Positions 56,701 through 64,000 of a stretch of DNA of 64,000 nucleotides are shown here, piece after piece. Position 1 is the stretch's first letter. Every line of letters starts with the position of its first letter. Made by a program: the position numbers and the translations under genes. The notes under the pieces were generated by a model, which was given only the letters and a program-made list of their open reading frames with translations, was not told where the DNA came from and did no database searches. Origin of the DNA: Halicephalobus mephisto (taxonomy: Eukaryota; Nematoda; Chromadorea; Rhabditida; Panagrolaimidae); assembly GCA_009193035.1 (NCBI GenBank), contig SWDT01000044.1:1-64000 (forward strand), written 5' to 3'.

Positions 56701-57996
56701 GAAGTTGAGGAATCTAGTGAAGAAGAAGAAGAAGAAACTGAATCTGAAGAAAGTTCCGAAGAAGAGAAACCAGTAAAGAAAATTGTGGATACTGTGGTTA
56801 AAAAACAACATCCTCCGCAGAAAAAACAGGATATTTTGGTTGATTTGGACTTTAGTGATGTTGCTGTGGGGGCTTTTAGTAACTTCTTAAGGACTTCTGC
56901 GCAGTTTGTGGATCCGAGGTTTAATTCACTTCTAAAAACGGATTTTGTTCAAGTCGACTTCAGATTTACCAGAGAACCGTCGTTTTTTTCGAATTCTATG
57001 ACGGCGATTGAATTTAGAATTTCTCACAAAATTTCAGAAGATGTCGAAATCGTTCTAGAATCCGCTCCAGGAGGTCCTGCTACAAGTGGAATCGTGAGAA
57101 TTTCGGATTTAAAATCTCACGAATTCAAACAAGCCATTGTCGGAATTGATTTTGGAGATCAAATTGTGGCTTCTAATTGGACACTATCCATTAATAATGA
57201 TAAAAAAGAAAAATTTTCAATATTACCTAATTTTGGAGAACTTATTGAAGGAATTGAATTATCAAAAAAACAATTTGATGATGAAAAAAAGAAATTACTC
57301 GGAGCTTATGAACATAACAAAAAAATTACAATTTCAAATTTATCTGTTGAAAAAATTTATAAATTAGCAAATTGTAAATCTGTACTTTGTGCTGATGTAA
57401 GTTTTTTTAAAAATATTTTTAGTTTTTAAAATTAATTATTTAAAAAATTTCTTTAAATTAGTTATTTTTTTTAATATTTTTAATTTTTAAAATTAATTAT
57501 TTAAAAAATTTCTTTAAATTAATTATTTTTTTTAATATTTTTAATTTTTAAAATTAATTATTTAAAAAATTTCTTTAAATTAATTATTTTTTTAAATACT
57601 TTTAATTTTTAAAATTAATTATTTAAAAAATTTCTTTAAATTAATTATTTTTTTTAAATATTTTTAATTTTTAAAATTAATTATTTAAAAAATTTCTTTA
57701 AATTAGTTATTTTTTTTAATATTTTTAATTTTTAAAATTAATTATTATTTTTTTTAATATTTTTAATTTTTCGAATTATTATTTTTTTAAGTATTTTTAA
57801 TTTTTTAATTTTCATTTTTTAAATAATTTTTTATTTTTAGTTGACATTTGCGGCTCAAACTGTATCCAAAAAAGAAATAACGTTGATAACCTTTATCCAG
57901 AAGCAAGATGACGAGTACGAACTCGAAGTTAACTCTGGTGACGTCAAATTCGGTGTTCAGTTTACCAAAGAACTAGCGGAGGGATTGTCGAAGTAA
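53718..57996 (+). CDS. apb-3: AP-3 complex subunit beta
   Basis: Large adaptor subunit for vesicles from endosomes to lysosome-related organelles. Exons: 53718-53797, 53842-53920, 54186-54570, 54643-55103, 55219-55353, 55840-57396, 57841-57996; 950 aa. Seen: N-terminal HEAT/adaptin trunk starting [20 protein letters not shown], '[20 protein letters not shown]', '[20 protein letters not shown]'; trunk continues to about residue 600 ('[12 protein letters not shown]'); an acidic hinge at about 635-700, almost pure Glu/Asp with Ser ([19 protein letters not shown]), as in AP-3 beta; then the AP3B1 C-terminal region ('[18 protein letters not shown]') to the stop. In-frame Mets lie at 53718 and 53724. 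It is somewhat shorter than human AP3B1 (1094 aa), mainly in the hinge. Intron 2 has a tandem CATATATGAAA repeat. It converges on the RMDN gene, 120 bases away. Confidence 0.97.
53925..54175. repeat. ~120-bp tandem duplication in apb-3 intron 2
   Basis: Two copies (53935 and 54060) sharing TTTCATATATCAAAAACA, TATTTAAATCTATATGTGAG and TTCATATATGAAAAGTGATG. TTCATATATGAA is a perfect palindrome. Confidence 0.88.
57400..57780. repeat. 61-bp tandem repeat in apb-3 last intron
   Basis: Six nearly identical copies of a 61-base unit: TTTTAATTTTTAAAATTAAT, TATTTAAAAAATTTCTTTAA, ATTAATTATTTTTTTTAATA. The similarity between copies means recent expansion within an intron of a conserved gene. Confidence 0.95.
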
Positions 57997-58116
57997 TTGT
58001 AGAATCTGGAAACCTGTAAAATCTCACAAATGACTGACTTTCATATATTATCTACAGAACGAATAAACAGAATTCTCTAATAAATATGGCAGAGGTGATT
58101 ATCCTACACATAAGAC

Positions 58117-59454
58117 TCATTCGTTCATGAGTAACTTCTTGTCGTCGAATCCGTACTTCTTGAGACGGTTTGCGGCTTTTTCGTGGGCATCGTGGTCGTC
58201 TTTGGTAACGACTGGTCCGAAAAATGCCTTCTTGTAGCTGGAAATTGTTACTAGAATTAAAATTCAAATAAAAACAAACTTTTCGATGGCTTTTTCCTTT
58301 TGACCCAATCTGTCGAATACTTCTCCGAGGTAGAAGTTGTTGGCTTTGTAGAATCCGGGCTGGATAGCTTCGGCTTTCTCGAAATGACGGAGAGCTTCTT
58401 CGTAAGTTGAGCTTGGAGGAGTTCCGAAGATAGCCTTGGCAGCAAGTCTTTGATATCCAGGCATGTCGGCGAAGGTGAAATGCCAGACTCCGAGGATGTG
58501 CCAGGTAGTTGCGTCCAGTGGATTGATCTCTAGGGCTCTTTCGAGATGGACTTTCATGTCGTAGGACCGCTTGATTTGGGACTTGGTGCCTTCGAGTTCG
58601 CCGACGTAGTTGACAATGATGGCATACCACTTGTGAGCGCCGAAAGATCCAGAAACAGGTTCATTTTCGATCGCTTTTTCGGCGTACTCCAGGGCTTCCA
58701 GGAAGAGGGTTTTCTTTTCTTCTTTGTCCTTCGTGATTTTTGCCTTTTCCGCCAGTACACGAGCCAATCTCCAGAGTAATTCAGTGTTTGTCGTTCTTTC
58801 GAATCTGGAAATCCCGGACAATATAGCGCAGTGGAGATATAAACAAACCTTCTCAGGATCCCCCAGCAGTTGTCGACCATGTAGTTGTCGTAGAAGGCAT
58901 CAGCTTCACGAATGACGAGCTCTATACTGGCTTCAGACCCGGCTTTAGGCTTCTCTCCGCCGCCAAAGAGGGAAATGGCCAAGGTAGTGGTAGTTCCGCC
59001 GGTGAAGAAAGCCGCATTTCGTCGGATTCTCGATCCCGCGAAACCACACTGAAATCACACCGTTATAAAAATACAAAAACAAACTTTTACGGAATTGTTT
59101 CGATACAATTTATAGGTTTTTGGAAACTACAGTAGCCTACAATTCCGATTTTGCACGAGTCACTTTGTGGTTTTATGATTTCGAAATCAGATTTTGAACC
59201 GTATTCTATCTGGATAGATCTAGAACCCACGGATCCGAGTCATGCAAGGCATATGACCTTCTGTTCATCCTTGAGGACTAATAGCTATATATGAAAACAT
59301 CAACAGATGCTCGGGAAAATCACAACATCCACCGAAGACGGGTTCTGGTTGTATTCGAAAAACCAAAGTTACTCACCTGAGCAGCTCCTCTTCTAGTTGA
59401 AGTGATGAATGTTCGGAATCCAGAAGCCAAACGTTGGGAGAAGAACCTCGACAT
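58117..59454 (-). CDS. RMDN1: RMDN1/RMD-family TPR protein, mitochondrial type
   Basis: Member of the regulator of microtubule dynamics (FAM82) family. Exons on the minus strand: 59454-59377, 59048-58849, 58804-58280, 58237-58117; 307 aa. Seen: an N-terminus with Arg, Ser and hydrophobic residues and no acids for 35 residues (SRFFSQRLASGFRTFITSTR), as in a mitochondrial presequence; then TPR-like helices: 'ADAFYDNYMVDNCWGILRRF', 'TNTELLWRLARVLAEKAK', 'WYAIIVNYVGELEGTKSQIK', 'ALEINPLDATTWHILGVWHF', the family signature 'FGTPPSSTYEEALRHFEKAE', and 'YLGEVFDRLGQKEKAIE'. In C. elegans RMD-1 is implicated in chromosome segregation and microtubule binding; the presequence makes a mitochondrial role more likely here. 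Which paralogue it is cannot be told. Confidence 0.93.
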
Positions 59455-59840
59455 TTTTTGGAGAATTAAAAAGTAAAAATTGGAAAATAATGCAACTCCG
59501 ATCGTTGGAGTGTCCCTTTTGAGCACACGAAAGTCGTTCACTCAACCCTTGGTCCTGCAGCGAAAACACGGTCAGGGACAGCCCGTCGCTTCGCCTCTCT
59601 TCATTTCCCTTCTTCCGTGTCTTCTCCTACTTCTACGTATTTTTCCTCTTTTTCTTCTTTCCAATTCCTCAATTTTTCGTTCTTATCTCATTCCCCACCT
59701 TGCAATCCACCATTTACCATATCATTCACACTAGTACATTTCCTATATCTTTTTAGGATTCGCGTTTTTCTCTCGAGCTTAGTACTGTTTTTTGCATAAA
59801 ACTCGTATTTTACAGTGCTTTTTGCAGCAAGACTTCAACA
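59455..59840. promoter_or_regulatory. divergent promoter, RMDN / rps-29 operon
   Basis: 385 bases between divergent genes. 59540-59620 is GC-balanced (CTTGGTCCTGCAGCGAAAAC, GACAGCCCGTCGCTTCGCCT) followed by a pyrimidine-rich tract (59590-59700: CTTCTCCTACTTCTACG, TTTTCCTCTTTTTCTTCTTT), which resembles pyrimidine-rich promoters of ribosomal protein genes. The acceptor TTTTTGCAG (59827) is the likely SL site, 13 bases before the rps-29 ATG. Confidence 0.6.
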
Positions 59841-60011
59841 ATGGGCTTTGAAAACGTCTGGTTCTCTCATCCTCGCAAGTTTGGTCCAGGATCACGCACC
59901 TGCCGTGTCTGTGAAAACCACCATGGTCTCATCAGAAAGTACGGACTGAATATGTGCCGCCGTTGTTTCCGTGAATACGCTCCTGACATTGGATTCAAGA
60001 AGCTCAACTAA
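59841..60011 (+). CDS. rps-29: 40S ribosomal protein S29 (uS14)
   Basis: Small zinc-binding protein of the 40S head. Single exon, 56 aa, the usual length. Seen: [18 protein letters not shown], then the zinc ribbon CRVC ... CRRC (Cys21, 24, 39, 42) and the basic end '[13 protein letters not shown]'. Codon use is strongly biased to C-ending codons (GTC, TTC, AAG), unlike the AT-rich neighbours, as expected of a highly expressed gene. It is probably the first gene of an operon with puf-12 and EDC4: the puf-12 ATG begins 187 bases after this stop. Confidence 0.99.
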   Translation: MGFENVWFSHPRKFGPGSRTCRVCENHHGLIRKYGLNMCRRCFREYAPDIGFKKLN

Positions 60012-60198
60012 GGGGTTCCATGTCCCTCCAAGCAGAAACAGAGCACTTTCATTGTTGAAGTTTCTGTATGATTTCCGTTCTTTTGGAATAATTGTTTTAT
60101 AAAATTTGTTGTTTATCTTTGTTAGGTACTATAGTGGAGTTTCCCTAATCTCAAAATACTTGATGGTTTCTTTTTAATAGTATTTGTTAATGTTGCAG

Positions 60199-62369
60199 AT
60201 GAAGGCTACAAAATCTGCAAAACCCGGCAAAAAAATTGGTGTGTCCAAGAAGACAATTGGGAAGAAGGAGTCAAAGTCAATCACCAGAAGCGGTAAACGA
60301 GTGTCCTTTGCCAAGGACTTGACTTCCCACAAGATCATCCAAGACGACGTCAACGTTTCTCAGAACTTCGATGTTACTCCGACGAAAGGGATTCTGAAGC
60401 GAGCAAAGCGACCAGGTTCTCCTCTTCCAAAGAAAACCGTCCCTACTAAAACTGTCAAAGTCCAACTTGCTGAGAAGGAGAATGATTTTCCTGTTCCAGA
60501 TTTCGAGCAAGGAGAAGACGAAACAGAACATCCATCAACTCCAGTTTCTGCTCTCCAGCCTTCGAAAAAGCAAAATGTAGCGCATGTCAAAAGACCTGCA
60601 AAAGGGTTTACTAAGAAGAAGATAGTTGTCAAAAAGTCAGTCAAAGAAATGTTGCTGAATATGACGAAGAAGGAGCGAAAAGCTTTCCTGAAGGAACTGA
60701 AAGCAAGGAAGAAACCGAACTTCAAACTTGGAGAAGATTGTAAACAGGTCTGGGAGAAACTCCGTAGTGGTAGGACTTCTGACGACGTTAAAGAAGAATG
60801 TATTCAGAAATTGGTTCAAATGGTCAAGGGTAATGCTGCTGGATTGATTTACGCACATGACACTTGTCGAGTTATTGAATGCTTGATTTCCTTGAAACGC
60901 GAAGATATCCGAGATATGCTTTTCGAAGAACTCAAAGGTGATATTGTGAACATGATCAAATCGCAATATGCCAAATTCTTCATCTTGAAGATTCTCAAAT
61001 ATGGGTAAGTGTGGATTGTGGGGGCTTTAATGGAAGTTGGTTTTAGCACTATGGACCAAAGGAAGGAAATCCACAAAGCGATTGAAGGCCATTGTGTCAG
61101 CATTTACAAGACGACTCATGCTGCCTCTGTTCTTGAGAAAATTTTCACGGATTACTCCATGGCTACGAAGAAAAATGCTATTCTTTGTGAATTTTATGGA
61201 AAGGAATACATTTTGCTGAAAAGATCAGGCCAACAAGTAGTGAAGATTGATGATATTCTTCAAATGGAACGTCCGAAACAAGTTGCTGTTGCTGAAAATT
61301 TATACGAAGTTCTGGAAGGAACTGTTGTTAAACAACATATTACGTTTTCGATCACTCATCGTTTGTTGCTACATTTCTTCCAGATCTGTACAAAGGAACA
61401 GAGAGGTGAAATGATTGATTTGTTGAAAGAGCAAGTTCCACAATTTTGCCATACTCGTGAAGGATCCCGTGCTGCTCTTTACTGTGTTTGGCATGGGACT
61501 CCGAAAGAACGTAAAATTATTGTCAAGTCATTCAAGGATTTGATTGTTAATTCTTGCAAGGATGAATTTGCTCATCGGGTATTACTGGCAATCTTTGATG
61601 CAGTTGACGATACTGCTTTGGTTAACAAATTTATAACAAAAGATCTCGGGAACTACATCGGAGACATTATTTTTGAGAAATATGGACAATGGGTTCTTCA
61701 TTATGTTGTTTTTCCGAGAGATTATAGATTTTTCTTGAAGGGCACTTTGGAAATATTGAAACAGGTTTTGTTTAGTTTTTGTAGTGGTTTTTATGATTGG
61801 ATTTTTAGGGTGATGATAACGAATTCACGAAGAAAGCGGCAGATATTCGATATAAGGAAATCTTTGACGCTTTGAAGAAACCATTATTGACTTATATGGC
61901 TGCTAACATGGAAACATTGCTTTTCAATAAATTGACGAGTGTTCTGGTCTTGAATATGCTAGAACCTCCGGTGCCGAATGAAGCTTTTAATAGAGAAATT
62001 GATGATGAAGATAAAATTGCTTGTTTCAAAGCAATTGCACAAGTTGCTGGGAAAGAGTATATTCCTTTCGACATTGAAGGAGAACCTCATATTATCGAAT
62101 CTGGTTGTGCCCGTTTTGTGTTAGCGTCTCTTTTACGACGAGATTGTAAACAAGAAAGGATTAAGCTGAGTGAATATATGGCTGAACTTCCAGAAGAACA
62201 TCTTTCTTCTTTTACTGCAATCAACAATGGTTGTTTTCTTCTACATTATATGTTTAGAAGTGGATCGGAAAAAGCCAAAGAAGTTGTCAAAAAAGTGGTG
62301 AAAATTAAAACATTGAAGAAATCTTCCTTTCAAGGAGCGATTCATTTGTTGGAAGATTTGAGTAATTGA
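60199..62369 (+). CDS. puf-12: PUF-12 / PUM3 (Puf-A, Puf6-like) nucleolar RNA-binding protein
   Basis: Atypical Pumilio protein of the PUM3/Puf6 group, needed for large-subunit ribosome biogenesis. Exons: 60199-61004, 61047-61764, 61809-62369; 694 aa. Seen: a Lys/Ser-rich N-terminal tail of about 150 residues (SAKPGKKIGVSKKTIGKKES; RVSFAKDLTSHK), then 'MTKKERKAFLKELKARKKPN' and Pumilio-like repeats: 'IYAHDTCRVIECLISLKRED', 'SQYAKFFILKILKYG', 'VSIYKTTHAASVLEKIFTDY', 'REGSRAALYCVWHGTPKERK', 'DEFAHRVLLAIFDAVDDTAL', 'EKYGQWVLHYVVFPRDYRFF'; then the C-terminal CPL-type region ending 'SSFQGAIHLLEDLSN'. The acceptor TGTTGCAG abuts the ATG, an expected SL2 site. An alternative ATG at 60190 lies upstream of the acceptor and was not used. 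Introns are 42 and 44 bases. Confidence 0.96.
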
Positions 62370-62573
62370 AATTGGAATATTTTTGTTGAGTTTCAAATGA
62401 AGTTTATGATTGAAGTTTTGGCAATTGCAATTGTGAGAAAAGTAAAAATTGGGTTGAGGATTAAAGCGTGTCGGGACCAAGCCCGCGTTTCTTCTTGTTG
62501 CGACCAATTCTCATCGGCCGGGTTTATCAATGTTTTTTGGTTTATTTGTCTTTTTTTAATTGATGGTTTTTTA

Positions 62574-62610
62574 GGTTTGGCTGATTTTGGTTCTTGGAAG
62601 AGGATATAAA
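62574..62610 (+). promoter_or_regulatory. probable trans-splice acceptor and 5' leader of EDC4
   Basis: TGATGGTTTTTTAG ends at 62574; the ATG follows at 62611. The upstream stretch 62530-62573 is T-rich (GTCTTTTTTTAATTG). The distance from the puf-12 stop to the site is 205 bases. Confidence 0.5.
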
Positions 62611-64000
62611 ATGAGTTCTGAACCTGCTTGGTCATCGATTCTTGAACGACAGTGAGTGGTTTGCCTAAATTTATATATGGAAATTTTGGAAATTTTTAGT
62701 ACTATAAGTCCGTCCAATGATGTTATATCATTTCTTGTTGGAAGAAATGTTGTTTTATCTGTTGATTCTGATAATCAACAAAGAGAAAGAGATTCATCAA
62801 GAGCAAGTTCTAAACAACTTTGTGAATATAAATGGGCAGATAAATCGAATTATATGGGAAAAATTTTAAGTGTTAGAGATAGAATGGTTGCGTATAGATT
62901 ATATCATCAGAATACTGGAGAAGCTGTTCGTGTTTTGGATCGAGAAACAAGATCGAGACATTTGATCAAGGACTTTAGAGCTAAGACTGTCGATCTTCAG
63001 TGGGCCATTCATGACAATCTTCTCGCTGTTGTTGATTGCGATGCCAGTCTTCACATTTACATTGTCGACAAAAACCGCGAAACTTGGTATGTTTAGCTTT
63101 AATTTTAATATTAATTTCGAAATTTCTATCATTTTCATTAAAATTCCAATTTTTTGGAAAATTTTCTTTATTAATATATTTTTTAAATTATTTTTGTTAA
63201 TTTTAATACTAATTTCGAAATTTCTATCATTTTCATTAAAATTCCAATTATTTTCACTTTTATCAATTTTTTGGAAAATTTTCTTTATTAATGTATTTTT
63301 TAAATTATTTTTGTTAATTTTAATACTAATTTCGAAATTTCTATCATTTTCATTAAAATTCCAATTATTTTCACTTTTATCAATTTTTTTGGAAAATTTT
63401 CTTTATTAATGTATTTTTAAAATTATTTTTATTATTTTATCAGTTTTTTAAAGAAGAAATTTTTTATATTTTTTTGTTTTTTGTTATTTTTTACTTTTTA
63501 TTAATATATTTATTGTTTTCGTTATTATTGATATATGGATATTTTTCAGCGAGAAGTACTTGAACATCATGAAAGACAAAAGTCCCAAACCGATCAATGC
63601 CAGGATTTCCTGGTGTCCTGCCACTGCTGACGGGAGTAATCTGGCTTTGCTTGCTCTTTATTACGTAAGTTTTGTTTTAAAAATAATTTTAAATTGAAAA
63701 TTTAGAATAAAACTGTAGAATTGATCAACATTAGTTATATCAAGGCTCATTTGAATCAAGAAAAAGTAGAAATTCATGCGAATGAGCTTTCTGAAATCCC
63801 GAATGCTTACAGAACGATCGAAATCGACACTGAAATCAGTAATGCTAAAATTTCTCCAGATTCTAGCGCTTTGGTTATATGTACCGTAACCGGAAGATTG
63901 ATTTTTTACATAACTTCTGAATCAGAACTCAAAGTTGCTCAAGATTTCGTAGCTATAGAAAATCACATCGCCGAAGACGTAATTTTTTTAGATGATTTGA
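62611..64000 (+). CDS. EDC4: EDC4 / Ge-1 mRNA-decapping scaffold (5' part, cut by window end)
   Basis: P-body scaffold that links DCP1, DCP2 and XRN1. Exons: 62611-62651, 62700-63086, 63550-63664, 63706 to the window end; 279 codons seen, all in phase. The visible part is the N-terminal WD40 region: 'ERDSSRASSKQLCEYKWADK', 'NYMGKILSVRDRMVAYRLYH', 'LDRETRSRHLIKDFRAKTVD', 'LQWAIHDNLLAVVDCDASLH', 'ISWCPATADGSNLALLALYY', 'NAKISPDSSALVICTVTGRL'. This follows human EDC4 in order (tail before the propeller, ISRTS... KGF, IIWCP, LSPDG). The coiled-coil C-terminus would lie right of the window. Intron 2 carries a 113-bp repeat. Confidence 0.88.
63095..63425. repeat. ~113-bp tandem repeat in EDC4 intron 2
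   Basis: Three copies (near 63105, 63200 and 63317) with AATTTCGAAATTTCTATCAT, TTTCATTAAAATTCCAATTA and GGAAAATTTTCTTTATTAAT. The last two are almost identical. The 132-codon plus frame over it is an artefact. Confidence 0.92.

Noticed and set aside
62241..62635. Minus-strand frames overlapping the puf-12 end and the EDC4 leader
   Set aside because: Shadows of the plus-strand genes; the puf-12 reading continues in a conserved frame.
1..64000. CRISPR arrays, bacterial operons or phage genes
   Set aside because: Tandem repeats here have no regular unique spacers and no cas genes; all identified genes contain spliceosomal introns or are eukaryotic (RPS-29).

Overview
The window looks like nuclear DNA of a rhabditid-type nematode. 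Most genes have several exons with GT..AG introns and short T-rich acceptors ending in AG, several starts sit just behind an acceptor-like site (the signature of spliced-leader addition), and the gene content fits: innexin, Cys-loop glutamate-gated chloride channel, a KRI-1/KRIT1 homologue, small secreted proteins, ARX-1, PUF-12 and RPS-29. Exon coordinates were built by hand from reading frame, splice consensus and phase, without alignment software.

Layout. 1-9.4 kb: minus-strand kri-1 (KRIT1/CCM1) with introns full of short tandem repeats; its largest intron holds a plus-strand Ly6-like gene and a decayed tRNA-Gly-like sequence. The 3' exons of kri-1 were not found and probably lie left of the window. 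9.4-17.2 kb: a gene-poor block of many unrelated tandem arrays. 17.2-20.4 kb: a complete glutamate-gated chloride channel gene on the minus strand. 20.4-29 kb: more arrays, an orphan terminal exon and one copy of a dispersed repeat whose inverted partner lies at 39.4-39.9 kb. 29.2-32.9 kb: a putative secreted protein gene carrying a +1 frameshift. 34-35.3 kb: a foldback (long inverted repeat) element. 35.9-39.3 kb: a family GT49 glycosyltransferase with a 5-base N gap in one intron. 40.1-42.5 kb: an innexin. 42.5-47.9 kb: repeats and little else.

47.9-64 kb is compact and housekeeping in nature: ARX-1 (ARP3) followed on the same strand by dynactin p25 (a likely operon); a small protein with a UBA-like tail converging on an RRM protein with two zinc fingers; AP-3 beta; a mitochondrial-type RMDN/TPR protein; then RPS-29, PUF-12 and the start of EDC4/Ge-1, all on the plus strand with gaps of about 190-240 bases. 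The last three form a plausible operon joining a ribosomal protein, a ribosome-biogenesis factor and an mRNA-decapping scaffold.

The most unusual property is the repeat landscape: at least 25 separate minisatellite arrays, several sharing one core (GGTCCTGAATGGA) although otherwise unrelated, and several whose unit contains its own short inverted repeat and could form a hairpin. A conserved 48-base imperfect hairpin occurs twice, exactly 210 bases apart, in the divergent arx-1 promoter region and is the best candidate for an undescribed RNA or regulatory element.
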